Positions 15,580 to 24,695 are shown, numbered from the stretch's first letter. The stretch: 33,020 nucleotides of DNA from Verrucomicrobiota bacterium (GCA_027622555.1 JAQBYJ010000065.1:1-33020), one strand, 5' to 3'. Made by a program: numbers and translations. The notes: generated by a model from the sequence alone, not told the origin.

Positions 15580-16365
15580 ATGGAGATCATTTTTATGGGA
15601 ACGGGGACTTCCCACGGTGTGCCCATGATTGGCTGTAATTGTGAGGTTTGTCTTAGCAGTAATCTCAAGAATCACAGGACTCGTACCTCAATTCATGTAC
15701 GTGTAGGCGGATATTCGATACAAGTGGATGTGGCTCCTGAATTTCGCCTTCAATGTTTGGCAAATAAAATAACTCAAATCGATTGGGTTGTTCTGACTCA
15801 CGAGCACGCCGACCATATAGCCGGAATGGATGATCTTCGTCGGTTTGTTGACTTTCGTGACGGTAAGGGAGTCCCTGTTCATGCGTTTTCGGGAGTGTTG
15901 GATAGAGTCAAAGAAATTTACCCTTACGCAGTGCGCGATCGTCCAGAGTTTCGCGGGTACCCTGCTTTTATTCCTCATGTAGTAAATCCGCACCAAATTA
16001 TCGAATTCCCTTGGGGAACCCTCGCTACAACCGTCTTACCTCATGGTCGATTCGATGTAATGGGGTTGGTTTTTACAGAGAACGAAACTGGAAAGCGTTT
16101 TACTTATTTCACGGATTGTAAATCTGTCGGCGATCAGCAAAGAGAATTAGCCCGTGGCTCGGATGTGGTGGTATTGGATGGTCTGAGGCAAGATTTGCAT
16201 CCTACTCATATGAACATCGAAGAAGCTCTTGAGGTAGCTGAGTCTATCGATGCACCTCAGACGTACTTTATTCATATGACCCATCATGTTAATCACGACC
16301 AAATGGATGCCGAGCTTCCAGAAAAGGTTAATTTGGCCTATGATGGCTTGCGGATTGAAATTTGA
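15580..16365 (+). CDS. PhnP-like metallo-beta-lactamase-fold hydrolase
   Basis: I prefer the ATG at 15580 (MEIIFMGTGTSHGVPMIGC), which is where the family begins, over the GTG at 15544. The 261 residues form a metallo-beta-lactamase fold: the GC-x-C-x-x-C metal cluster near the N-terminus (C19, C21, C24) typical of PhnP and relatives, the signature THEHADH (H74, H76, D78, H79), a later metal histidine in VLPHGRFD, the aspartate in YFTDCKSV and a final FIHMTHHVNHD. PhnP itself cleaves phosphoribosyl cyclic phosphate; other members are cyclic-nucleotide or tRNA-related phosphodiesterases. No phosphonate genes are near, so the substrate is open. The enzyme should be cytoplasmic. Confidence 0.88.
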   Translation: MEIIFMGTGTSHGVPMIGCNCEVCLSSNLKNHRTRTSIHVRVGGYSIQVDVAPEFRLQCLANKITQIDWVVLTHEHADHIAGMDDLRRFVDFRDGKGVPVHAFSGVLDRVKEIYPYAVRDRPEFRGYPAFIPHVVNPHQIIEFPWGTLATTVLPHGRFDVMGLVFTENETGKRFTYFTDCKSVGDQQRELARGSDVVVLDGLRQDLHPTHMNIEEALEVAESIDAPQTYFIHMTHHVNHDQMDAELPEKVNLAYDGLRIEI

Positions 16366-16452
16366 TATTTCGCTGACAACAAACGGGTTTGAACTGATAA
16401 CTTTAATACCTGGATTCTATTTCAATAGGCCGGATCGAAATGCTGCTTTTTC

Positions 16453-18249
16453 TTAGAACGGCCAGATTTTAGGAATAAGGAAAATGCTCCCACAGAAATA
16501 CATAAAGTTAAGCGGTAATCCAAATTTTATAAAATCGCTGAATCTATACCCACCCACTCCATAAACGAATGTATTTGTTTGGTAACCGATGGGCGTTGCG
16601 AAGCTAGCCGAAGATGCAATCGCTGTAACCACCAGGAATGCCCGGGGGTCAACACCCATAGTAGCAGCAATTGCAATTCCGACGGGAGCGAGTAGTGCAG
16701 CGGTCGCATTGTTCGACAATATCTCAGTCAGGACAGAACACATTAAATAAAGTACCGCCAGCATCACATAGGGTTGCCACTCGGTTGGGACAAAGGTGCT
16801 AACTCCAGCAATTGCATTATCAGCTAGTAGTTTTGATGCTCCGGTTTCCTGCATGGCCAGGCCCAAGGCCAACATGCCGTAAATCAGAAAAATTATATTC
16901 CAGCTTACGGAACCGAATGCTTCTTTTGAGCTGATGCATTTGGTAACCATTAGCACACCAACACCAATAATTGCAGATGCTACGATCGGGAAATTAGTAA
17001 AGGTCGTAAATCCCACGATCCCCACAATAGTTGCTAACACAATCGGGATTTTTTTTATTCGACTGCGCGAAGGAACATGCGGTTTGTCGAGGAGAATGAT
17101 GTCGTTCGAATTTCGTAGTGAACCAATCGCTTGGTCTGTCCCCATCATTAGTAAGGTATCTCCGAACTCGAGCGGCAGCGATTCTAGTTTTTCCCTCACG
17201 TTTTTTCCGCGTCGATGTAAGGCAAGTATGATCATTCGGAAGCGTTGTCGGAAATCGATTTCTCCAACGGTTTTGCCTACTATCGACGAGTTAGGACCAA
17301 TGAAACCTTCGACAATGGATCCTTCAGACGCAGCGATTTGTTCAAGTCCTTCTCCTATTTCTCCAAGGAAATCCAGCCCTTCCACGATTCTCGCTTGAGC
17401 TAATCCATGTGGTTTGCAGGCGAGGACCAAGCGATCGCCTGCATGAAGAACCACCTCGTTGAGTTTGTCCGGTATAGAAATGCTCCCACGAAAAATTTCC
17501 AAAATTCGGACTCCAGGTGTTTTCAAGATCCGTGTCTCGATCAAGCTCATTCCAGCAATAGGTGAATCGTGATGAATGATCGCTTCAGTAATAAATTCGC
17601 GCCTTTCTTCGGGAGATAATATTTGTGTCAGAGTTTCACGGACGGGTAATCGTTTTCTTGAAAACAGAAGCAGATATATTGTGCCAAGTACGAGTAATGG
17701 AAGACCAGCTTTTGCCAGTTCAAACATCGAAAACGGAGCTATATCGTAAGACTCTGCAATACCACTAATCAGAATATTTGTGCTCGTTCCCATGAGCGTG
17801 CAAACCCCGCCAAAAATTGATGCGTAGGATAGGGGTATGAGTAACTTGGATGCGGGAACATTCATTTGCCGCGCCAAGCTAAGGAGCACGGGCATGAAAA
17901 TTACAACCACGGGTGTATTATTGATAAAGGCCGAAATGAATGCGACCGATAATATCATCACAAACAGGAATGGAATATATCCAGCCTTGGCGATTTTCTT
18001 AAAGTAGCCTGTTAATATTTCAATGGCTCCACATCCTTCTAATCCTGCACTAACCATAAACATCGCCCCGACGGTGACGGGTGCGGGGTTGGATAAAACG
18101 GTCAATGCAGTTTGAACGGGTAAAAGACCTAGCGCCAAAATAAGGCCAAATACCGCTATTGCAGTAACTTCGACCGGCACTTTTTCCCAAACAAAGCTAG
18201 CTAAAGCAAGTAGCAGAATTGCGAATACCAATACAATATCTTGAGTCAT
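16453..18249 (-). CDS. DASS/SLC13-family anion transporter with two TrkA-C (RCK_C) domains
   Basis: The 598-residue protein has two membrane halves (about 1-198 and 398-598) separated by a soluble region. Each half carries a helix-break motif with adjacent asparagines: AFINNTPVVVIF (about 108-118) with MGTSTNIL in the first, LSNNATAALLAP (about 511-522) in the second, as in SLC13/DASS Na+-coupled carriers. Residues about 215-290 and 305-390 resemble TrkA-C domains (GDRLVLAC and GDTLLMMG near the end of each), which may bind ligands and gate transport. Likely substrates are sulfate, dicarboxylates or similar anions; specificity is not readable. It converges on the PhnP-like gene with an 87-nt gap and no clear terminator. 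Confidence 0.88.
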   Translation of the reverse strand: MTQDIVLVFAILLLALASFVWEKVPVEVTAIAVFGLILALGLLPVQTALTVLSNPAPVTVGAMFMVSAGLEGCGAIEILTGYFKKIAKAGYIPFLFVMILSVAFISAFINNTPVVVIFMPVLLSLARQMNVPASKLLIPLSYASIFGGVCTLMGTSTNILISGIAESYDIAPFSMFELAKAGLPLLVLGTIYLLLFSRKRLPVRETLTQILSPEERREFITEAIIHHDSPIAGMSLIETRILKTPGVRILEIFRGSISIPDKLNEVVLHAGDRLVLACKPHGLAQARIVEGLDFLGEIGEGLEQIAASEGSIVEGFIGPNSSIVGKTVGEIDFRQRFRMIILALHRRGKNVREKLESLPLEFGDTLLMMGTDQAIGSLRNSNDIILLDKPHVPSRSRIKKIPIVLATIVGIVGFTTFTNFPIVASAIIGVGVLMVTKCISSKEAFGSVSWNIIFLIYGMLALGLAMQETGASKLLADNAIAGVSTFVPTEWQPYVMLAVLYLMCSVLTEILSNNATAALLAPVGIAIAATMGVDPRAFLVVTAIASSASFATPIGYQTNTFVYGVGGYRFSDFIKFGLPLNFMYFCGSIFLIPKIWPF

Positions 18250-18330
18250 AGGTGATTATTCATTAGATTCTGTTTATGAGGCGAACTTAGGTAGTCCGGA
18301 ACTGCAGGTAAAGTTTGATTCCTGAGATTT

Positions 18331-19263
18331 TCAGAATACCCAACGATCTACAACAAGGACCGCAAAAAGCAGGGGTAGGTGAATTATCGACGAGAAAAAG
18401 AGATTTCTAGCCGGTTGATCCTTGTCGTTCGCTTTAAAGAACTGCCAGGCCCGAAAACCAATAAACGCACTTAGAGCCGTAGCTCCGATCGCATAAATGG
18501 GGCCAGTAATCGACAGTGCTACAGGAACCATCGTAATCGCTATGAGCAGAATTGTATAAATAAGGGCACTGTAACTGATTTTTACCGCCCCATTGTTGGC
18601 AAGCACCAGCATGCGGAAACCGCCACGTTGATAATCTTCCCGATACATCCAGGAAATGGCCATGAAGTGCGGCATTTGCCAGGTCAGCAATATACCAAAT
18701 AAAACCCAACCCAAGGTCGTCACATTGCCTTCCGCCGCCACCCAACCCATCAATGGGGGGATTGCTCCAGGCAATGCACCAATTTCAGTGGAAAGTGGAG
18801 TCACGCGTTTGAGTGGAGTATAAATTACAATGTAAATTAACACAGTTGCGAGGCCCAACCAAGCCGTTATCACGTGCGTCCAGACGAACAATATGGCTAT
18901 TCCCGCGATCGACAAAATGGTTCCCAAGATGAAAGCAGTAGCGGGAAGGATTACTCCTCTTGGCAATGGACGTTGCGATGTGCGTTCCATCAAACTATCT
19001 GGTTTGCGCTCATACCATTGGTTCAAAATAGCTGCACCTGCCGCAGCCAGGGAAGTTCCGATAGTTAGCGCAAAAAATACGGGAAGATTTTTTTCTGGGC
19101 CCGCAGCGAAATAGCCTAACAGTGCCGTGATAATGGACATCAAGCTAAGTCGGGGCTTCGTAAGTTCGATATAGTCCGCCAATCGGGTTTTTTTAGCCAC
19201 AGCTTCTGTTGCCACTGTCGAGGATGATTCGATACTTGCCAATTTAGGTTCGCCCAGGCTCAT
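18331..19263 (-). CDS. ctaB: Heme o synthase (protoheme IX farnesyltransferase)
   Basis: The 310-residue integral membrane protein of the UbiA family begins with about 28 soluble residues, then DYIELTKPRLSLMSIITALLG. It carries the heme-o-synthase signature NQWYERKPDSLMERTSQRPLP (asparagine/aspartate prenyl-diphosphate site, about 81-101) and the second motif YREDYQRGGFRML. It farnesylates heme b to heme o in the cytoplasmic membrane, the step before heme a. Its start overlaps the ctaA stop by 4 nt (translational coupling), so heme o is made next to the enzyme that oxidises it. Also called cyoE; the pairing with ctaA favours ctaB and an aa3-type oxidase. Confidence 0.96.
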   Translation of the reverse strand: MSLGEPKLASIESSSTVATEAVAKKTRLADYIELTKPRLSLMSIITALLGYFAAGPEKNLPVFFALTIGTSLAAAGAAILNQWYERKPDSLMERTSQRPLPRGVILPATAFILGTILSIAGIAILFVWTHVITAWLGLATVLIYIVIYTPLKRVTPLSTEIGALPGAIPPLMGWVAAEGNVTTLGWVLFGILLTWQMPHFMAISWMYREDYQRGGFRMLVLANNGAVKISYSALIYTILLIAITMVPVALSITGPIYAIGATALSAFIGFRAWQFFKANDKDQPARNLFFSSIIHLPLLFAVLVVDRWVF

Positions 19264-20264
19264 GATTGGGATGGTCCAGGAGTTACCTTTGCAAAGTCAA
19301 TCGACTCCGGACTGACAGTCATCGGTGCAACTGGTTCTTTCAGGCTTGGTTTAAACTGAAAAAAAGTAATCACCCACGAAATGGCGAATAAGAATGCTCC
19401 GACTAGCACATGAACGGTGGTTGGTACTGAGCTCCGATAAGTCCAGATAACCATCGCTCCCAGTGTTACTTGGGTAAATAGCAGGAAAATACCGATCCAG
19501 CCCAGGTTTTTAATTCGGACGTCAAGCGCTTTGCTCGTCACCATTTGGGAAGCCCAAAATATATAGCTAAGGAAAATGATTACCGCCATGCACCGGTGTG
19601 CGAAATGGATTCCCACTCGAAAATTCCACGACTCTGGAATTAATCCTCCTTCGGGGGTCAAGGGAAAGGTTGGTATGGCCAACCCAGCACCCGAATGTCG
19701 CATTATGGCTCCTACGATCAACTGGACGAAAATCAGACCGCAGACGAAAAGCCCCAGCCGTTTAATCTGGTTTGAGATTTCGTAACCGGGATCGCGCCTG
19801 GATAGATTGCGGAACCACCATGTCGATTGTCCGGCTGCAATCGAAACCAGCAAACATAGAAACAGATGGGCTACACAGCCATGAATCATCGCAAACTGAA
19901 TATTATTAAGTAGTACACGAAATCCACCCAAAAGACCTTGCAAGACTACTGCCACTAAGGAGCCAACAGCCAGCATCCTCATCCATCGCCGGCTATCGCG
20001 AATCCAGATCCATACCGTCAAGCTAATTGTTAGTATCCCAATGGTTGTTCCGAGAAGGCGGTGGCTGTGTTCGGCTAACATCGCTTTGTCTTCTAACCAG
20101 CCTTCTGGATTCAAAGATCCGTTTGAGAGTGGCCAGTCGGGGAATACCATGCCTGCGCCAATCGATGTCGTGAAGCCACCAGCGTAGAGCAAAAAGGTAG
20201 TTGAAAATACTACCAATAAGCTAAAAAGCGCGAGTTTTGGCTTATAATCGGCGGTGCGAGACAC
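19260..20264 (-). CDS. ctaA: Heme A synthase (COX15/CtaA family)
   Basis: A 334-residue, eight-helix membrane protein starting from GTG (20262-20264). The first half contains GGFTTSIGAGMVFPDWPLSNG and AEHSHRLLG (H66, H68; the EHxHR heme-ligand motif), and the second half repeats the design with HSGAGLAIPTFPLTPEGG, GIHFAHRCMA and a final HVLVGA. It converts heme o to heme a for cytochrome c oxidase. The gene is first in a two-gene operon with ctaB, divergent from the SCO-like gene, so assembly factors for the terminal oxidase are grouped here, although the oxidase subunits themselves are not in the window. The C-terminal tail is Pro/Ser-rich and cytoplasmic. Confidence 0.95.
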   Translation of the reverse strand: MSRTADYKPKLALFSLLVVFSTTFLLYAGGFTTSIGAGMVFPDWPLSNGSLNPEGWLEDKAMLAEHSHRLLGTTIGILTISLTVWIWIRDSRRWMRMLAVGSLVAVVLQGLLGGFRVLLNNIQFAMIHGCVAHLFLCLLVSIAAGQSTWWFRNLSRRDPGYEISNQIKRLGLFVCGLIFVQLIVGAIMRHSGAGLAIPTFPLTPEGGLIPESWNFRVGIHFAHRCMAVIIFLSYIFWASQMVTSKALDVRIKNLGWIGIFLLFTQVTLGAMVIWTYRSSVPTTVHVLVGAFLFAISWVITFFQFKPSLKEPVAPMTVSPESIDFAKVTPGPSQS

Positions 20265-20493
20265 GGTTTAATTTTTTTATCTTTGGTCCTTTAAAAAAAG
20301 AAGAGCATCACCAAGATGAATTTCATGAGGGAAATCAACCTTTAGCCTCCTTAATTTTAGAAAAAGATCGTCAATCGATATTTAGGGTTTCGACTTCGAT
20401 TTGATTTCAAATTCAATCTTGAGGCGTTTTAAGGTATTCCCTGGCGATTCATTTCATTAGAACTTTTATTCCTCCAGCGCGTCCCAATTGATA

Positions 20494-21357
20494 ATGAGAC
20501 TGTTCATTTTCCTTAGTTTTACCCTCATTGCTTCCATTTTGCACGCTGATACCCGTTGGGAATTGTTGGGTACTATAGTGGCGATATCCGAAGAAAAACA
20601 GGAAATGATTCTGGAGCATCATGGCCTCAAAGGCTTTTCCGAAGAGCCTGGAATGTTGAATGTCGTTGTTTCGGCGGGAGACCTTGCCATTGCAGAAATC
20701 GGACGGGAGGTCCGTGGAATCCTTACAAAGACAGACGAAACTTTCAATTTTTCCTCTGTTTGGCCTGCGGATAAAAAAGTTGAACGATCGATGATGCTTA
20801 TTAATCGAGATCTTACTCGGCCACGAATTGGTCAGAACAAGAAGGGTCTTCTCAAAACAGGCGATGAATTGCCGCGTTTTGCTATGTATAATCAGCTTGG
20901 TCACCTGATAACTCCGGCTGATTTGGAGGGCAAACTGGTGTTGTTGAACTTTATTTTCACCAGGAGCACAGTTCAGTCGATGAGTCATGCGGCGACCGAT
21001 CGACTCGCGGAAATCCAGGCGCGTTTGATCAAAGACGGTCACAGCGATTCCGTGCGGATTATTTCCCTCAGTTTAGATCCTGAATATGACACCCCTGGCG
21101 TTAATTATGCGTATCTTAACAGTAGAGGGGTCGATCATGATACTTTTTGGCTTCTTTCCGGATCGGATGCAGCTCTTACCTATCTCAGGAAAGAAATCGG
21201 AGTAGTCGCCAGTCCGAGCCAGAAAACAATTATTAACCACTCCATGGTAACCTTGATTGCCGACCGTGAAGGAAAGATATTTTATCGCAAGCCTGGGAGT
21301 CGTTGGGACGTAGACGAAATTTACAATCGTCTGGAAATACTGCTGACATCCCCATAA
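20494..21357 (+). CDS. SCO1/SenC-like thioredoxin-fold protein lacking the copper-binding cysteines
   Basis: From the ATG at 20494 (a TTG lies 6 nt upstream) the 287-residue product has a signal peptide (MRLFIFLSFTLIASILHA). Residues 20-95 resemble the small copper-binding-like domain (WELLGTIVAISEEKQEMILEH) found ahead of some SCO domains, but the usual methionine-rich motif is gone. Residues 115-287 form an SCO/peroxiredoxin-like domain: LVLLNFIFTR, IISLSLDPEYDTP, TIINHSMVTLIADREGKIF. The position that normally reads TRC...C is TRSTVQSMS (residues 156-164), so both cysteines are serine; the whole protein has no cysteine. The later histidine (H249) is kept. Normal SCO delivers copper to the CuA site. 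Context beside ctaA/ctaB supports oxidase assembly, but direct copper transfer by this protein is doubtful. Confidence 0.88.
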   Translation: MRLFIFLSFTLIASILHADTRWELLGTIVAISEEKQEMILEHHGLKGFSEEPGMLNVVVSAGDLAIAEIGREVRGILTKTDETFNFSSVWPADKKVERSMMLINRDLTRPRIGQNKKGLLKTGDELPRFAMYNQLGHLITPADLEGKLVLLNFIFTRSTVQSMSHAATDRLAEIQARLIKDGHSDSVRIISLSLDPEYDTPGVNYAYLNSRGVDHDTFWLLSGSDAALTYLRKEIGVVASPSQKTIINHSMVTLIADREGKIFYRKPGSRWDVDEIYNRLEILLTSP

Positions 21358-21572
21358 TCGGGTCAGCCAAAGGTAATGCCATTCCATCCCCAATGGATGC
21401 AGTCCGGAAGCCGATCCTCTACGAGTCCGAGCGAACTTAATTCGAGACTGGCCGATTTTTATTAATCAGTGATAGGAGCGGCCTAATAAAAGTGGATTTC
21501 AATCCGGTTGTGTAGTTGATAATGGGGTAAAGGATTCTTGAAATATAATTCAATCGCCTACAAATAACTCTC

Positions 21573-22106
21573 ATGTCTTCTAGCTCCAAACCAAACATCT
21601 ACCTCGTCGGTTTTATGGGAACCGGAAAGTCGACCATTGGTCGGCAGCTTGCTGAACGGTTGCGCTACAAGTTTCTCGATAGTGATGATGAGATCGAAAG
21701 GAATGCCGGGATGACCATTCCAGATATTTTCAAGAATCAAGGCGAGCCGGTGTTCAGAAGTATGGAAAAGACGTTTGCAGAAACAGGTCACCCATCTGAA
21801 GGCTGTGTCGTTTCTTGCGGCGGGGGACTCATTTTTCAGGAAGGCTTGAAAGAGCTGCTTAAAGAAAAAGGTATGGTAATAAGTCTATTTGCTTCCGCTG
21901 AAACGATCTATGAGCGAACTCGGACCAACGCCAATCGACCGCTTTTAGCTGTCGAGGATCCAATGGGTGAAATTCAAACTTTGTTAGAAAAACGACTTCC
22001 CGTTTACCGGGAAGCTGGCATTGGCGTTCTCACAGACGGTCGGACGATGAATGAGATTGTTGATCACATTGCCCGTATTTACTCGCGCAGGCTAGCTTCC
22101 TCTTAG
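21573..22106 (+). CDS. aroK: Shikimate kinase
   Basis: The 177-residue P-loop kinase has Walker A GFMGTGKST (13-21), the substrate aspartates in FLDSDDEIE (D36, D38), the conserved arginine in PVFRSMEKTF (R62), SCGGGL (83-85 the glycine triplet) that binds shikimate, and the LID segment TRTNANRPLL. It phosphorylates shikimate at the 3-hydroxyl in aromatic amino-acid synthesis in the cytoplasm. It stands alone; a perfect TATAAT lies at 21544-21549 upstream but I see no matching -35. Its last 4 nt overlap the convergent thioesterase gene. Confidence 0.96.
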   Translation: MSSSSKPNIYLVGFMGTGKSTIGRQLAERLRYKFLDSDDEIERNAGMTIPDIFKNQGEPVFRSMEKTFAETGHPSEGCVVSCGGGLIFQEGLKELLKEKGMVISLFASAETIYERTRTNANRPLLAVEDPMGEIQTLLEKRLPVYREAGIGVLTDGRTMNEIVDHIARIYSRRLASS

Positions 22107-22507
22107 GCTGTCATCGCTTTTTTAAACCCCGAGAGATAATACTTGGGTGGTCGGACCGGTGTGCCATCTTTATTGATAAAAGCATGTCCACTAGTGCCAG
22201 TTGCTAGCAAAGTCCCTTCCCTGTAAACCTCGTATTCAATTCGGATCCGCACGTTTGGCATTTCTTTGACCATACAGACAATAGTAAGGCAATCGTCGAA
22301 AAACGCAGGTTGCTTGTATCTTGCTGAAACATCGAGAACGGGAAGGAAATAGCCGTCCTGTTCAAGCTGTTTGTAAGGCATAGCGAGTCCATCAAGCATT
22401 TCAATTCGTGCGAGTTCGAACCAGCTGAAGTAATTGCCATGGTGGGCAAATCCCATGGCATCGGTTTCCACATAACGTACACGGATGTTCGTTTCAGATC
22501 GAATCAT
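22103..22507 (-). CDS. YbgC-type hotdog acyl-thioesterase
   Basis: The 134-residue protein has the 4-hydroxybenzoyl-CoA thioesterase hotdog motif RYVETDAMGFAHHGNYFSWF: catalytic D16 with H23, N25 and Y26, then ELARIEML on the central helix. It would hydrolyse an acyl-CoA or acyl-ACP thioester in the cytoplasm. It lies 14 nt downstream of the GT4 gene on the same strand and within the locus that contains an ACP/dehydratase fusion, ketosynthase and reductases, so release of the finished chain from the carrier is a natural role. Similar small thioesterases occur in aryl-polyene-type clusters. The true acyl substrate is unknown. Confidence 0.88.
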   Translation of the reverse strand: MIRSETNIRVRYVETDAMGFAHHGNYFSWFELARIEMLDGLAMPYKQLEQDGYFLPVLDVSARYKQPAFFDDCLTIVCMVKEMPNVRIRIEYEVYREGTLLATGTSGHAFINKDGTPVRPPKYYLSGFKKAMTA

Positions 22508-22521
22508 GGGTCCTTTGACTG

Positions 22522-23712
22522 CTAAGTCTCGAAAACAATTTCTTCGCGGCTAAAAAGCATTTCAACCGATTTATCCCACCTATATTTACCGACCCACCTT
22601 CGTCCGGCTTCACCCATGGTTGTTCGAAGTTCCGGATCTTCAATCAGTTTGATAAAAGCGTTTGCGAGTGCTGGCTTATTGCCAGGAGCCACGAGTAGAC
22701 CTGTTTTATTATGGGCAACTGCGTCAGAAACACCCCCAATGTGGCTTGCCACCACAGGCAATCCATGTGCTGAAGCTTCTAAATATACTAAACCGAATCC
22801 TTCGATGCTTTTTTTGTAATGAATACTGGTCATTGCAAAAATATCTGCTTGTTCATAGACTTCCCGCAAACGGGTGTCATCCAGCTGCCCTAACATTTTA
22901 ACGGTGATTTCGGATTTATCCATCAGGCTTTGAATCTCATTCTGGTAGTCGATGTGTTTTCCATTCCCCACCATCCAAAATTCAATTTTGGCTTTTATGT
23001 GATCCGGTAGAAGATTCAGGGTCTTCAAAATGAATGTTTGCCCCTTTCGAGGGTGTAATCGCCCAACGGTAAGGATGATCACCTTGTCCTTATCGGGCGC
23101 TTTGCGGTGCTTGGTTCCCACAAAGTCCGATCGCAATGCACAGGGAGTTAATACGGTTTTGTGACTGGCTTCGGGAAAATGAGAAACAAGTAATCGGTGA
23201 GTATAGGTCGAAACCGCACTTACCCGATCGGCTTTACGTATCAGTTTTTTCAGCAACATCCGGTGATGAATTTTCCCGTGATAATTGAGGATTTCAGAGC
23301 CGTGGAATGTCAGGTAAAGTCTTCCTGGCTTAAACGCCTTGAAAAACTGCAAGTAGAGCATCGCTGAAATGGGTCCTGGTTCAGGCAGGTAAACGATCGC
23401 ATTTCTTAAATCTCGTCGTTTTTCAATGATCTCCCGGCTGGTTGTCATCAAGCAGGAGAGATCCTGGGTTCCTTTCATGTCTAAACGGCGAACTTTAAAC
23501 GGCCATGGCTTTTCAGCCACCTCACCTCCATTTTCGGGGGCCCAAACTTCAACATCGAAGCCTTGCTGGCTGCAGGATAAAGCCATTTCCTCAGTGAATG
23601 TCGCTATCCCCCCTTTTTGAGGGTGGAATTCATGAGTCAGTATAAAAAGTGGCTGTGATTTGCGTTTCAATCCTTGGGGAGAATGCGCGCCTCTATTTTG
23701 CAAAATAAGCAT
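22522..23712 (-). CDS. GT4-family glycosyltransferase
   Basis: The 396-residue GT-B enzyme has the N-terminal LFILTHEFHPQKGGIATFTEE (glycine-rich acceptor-side loop), YLTFHGSEIL in the middle, and a C-terminal nucleotide-sugar domain starting IILTVGRLHPRKGQTFILK. The E-x7-E signature of retaining GT4 enzymes is ESIEGFGLVYLEASAHGLPVVAS-like at about residues 308-330. It transfers a sugar from a nucleotide donor, probably at the cytoplasmic membrane face. It is divergent from the ACP/dehydratase gene with only 40 nt between the starts, and drives the thioesterase gene downstream, so both transcripts of the locus likely start from this short region. Confidence 0.9.
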   Translation of the reverse strand: MLILQNRGAHSPQGLKRKSQPLFILTHEFHPQKGGIATFTEEMALSCSQQGFDVEVWAPENGGEVAEKPWPFKVRRLDMKGTQDLSCLMTTSREIIEKRRDLRNAIVYLPEPGPISAMLYLQFFKAFKPGRLYLTFHGSEILNYHGKIHHRMLLKKLIRKADRVSAVSTYTHRLLVSHFPEASHKTVLTPCALRSDFVGTKHRKAPDKDKVIILTVGRLHPRKGQTFILKTLNLLPDHIKAKIEFWMVGNGKHIDYQNEIQSLMDKSEITVKMLGQLDDTRLREVYEQADIFAMTSIHYKKSIEGFGLVYLEASAHGLPVVASHIGGVSDAVAHNKTGLLVAPGNKPALANAFIKLIEDPELRTTMGEAGRRWVGKYRWDKSVEMLFSREEIVFET

Positions 23713-23752
23713 TTACAATAGGCATGAAGCGAAAATAGTTGGCTTATTACAA

Positions 23753-24628
23753 ATGAATTCTGGGATTGAAATTGAAACTGTTGCGGTAGCACCGTTATCA
23801 GAGGATGAGCGGGAAGAGCTAGCAGATAGTTTGAAACGGTGTACCGAGGAAACTCGGGAAGCAGCATTTCAGTTTCGGGAGACCGGGCAGCTAATCTTGC
23901 TGCCTGTAATAATCCTGGGAATTATTGAGCGTTTTCTGGAACCGGAGATTAGGCCCAAGCTTAGAGAAGGTGACGGGTCCTTAAAACTGATCGACGATCT
24001 GGGGATTGATTCTCTTACGATGATGGAGATTATCGTATTAGTTGAAGAATCGCTCGATCTATCCATCGATAATGAAGAATTGCGCGATCTTCGAACACTT
24101 GATGACGTCCGCATATTCCTGGATGCCAAGATTCGAAACATCCCCGTTCCTGAAAAAAACAAGCATTTTAGCGTTGAAGCGATTCTAGCCGCAATTCCCC
24201 ACCACGTTCCCTTTCTTTTCTTGAACGAAGTGTCTTTAGGGAAAGACGAAGCCATCGGGAGCTATACCATTTCTGGACTCGAAGATTTTCTAAAAGGACA
24301 TTTTCCCGAGAACCCTGTTTTCCCTGCAAGCATCATGCTGGAAGCTCTGGGGCAGTTGGCCGTTTTCTACCTTGTCACCACCCATGCCAGTGATTCCGGA
24401 CAATCCGTTGATCCAAAGAAAATTTTCTTCACCGGATGCGAAGCTGTGCGTTGCCAACGGATGTGTGTTCCTGGAGAAACCTTGACCCTTTCGATCAAAC
24501 CGAGAGGTTTCCGGCACCCAATCGCCAAATTTGAGGGCAAGATCACCGTTAATGGAGAGACTGCGGCCTGGGCTGAAGATATTAGCCTCACCTTCGATTG
24601 GACTTCAGACTCCGATAACTCGGTGTAA
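23753..24628 (+). CDS. Acyl carrier protein fused to a FabZ/FabA-like dehydratase
   Basis: From the ATG at 23753 (the longer frame would overlap the divergent gene) the protein has 291 residues. Residues 1-48 are a helical extension. About 50-130 form an acyl carrier protein: LKLIDDLGIDSLTMMEIIVL carries S87, the phosphopantetheine site in DSL. About 138-285 form a hotdog dehydratase: ILAAIPHHVPFLFLNEV (H150 catalytic) and GHFPENPVFPASIMLEALGQ (E197 at the family's acidic position). It should hold a growing 3-hydroxyacyl chain and dehydrate it to the 2-enoyl form. Carrier and dehydratase are normally separate in type II systems, so the fusion points to a dedicated pathway. First gene of the eight-gene plus-strand operon. 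Confidence 0.92.
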   Translation: MNSGIEIETVAVAPLSEDEREELADSLKRCTEETREAAFQFRETGQLILLPVIILGIIERFLEPEIRPKLREGDGSLKLIDDLGIDSLTMMEIIVLVEESLDLSIDNEELRDLRTLDDVRIFLDAKIRNIPVPEKNKHFSVEAILAAIPHHVPFLFLNEVSLGKDEAIGSYTISGLEDFLKGHFPENPVFPASIMLEALGQLAVFYLVTTHASDSGQSVDPKKIFFTGCEAVRCQRMCVPGETLTLSIKPRGFRHPIAKFEGKITVNGETAAWAEDISLTFDWTSDSDNSV

Positions 24629-24695
24629 GCAGTAAATATGTGCTTGCCTGTCTGAATGGTGAGCGGTGACCATTGCCGACTGCTTTGTCTGCTTT

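Noticed and set aside
21516..21549. aroK promoter TTGATA...TATAAT
   Set aside because: The -10 is perfect but the spacer would be 22 bp, too long for a standard promoter.
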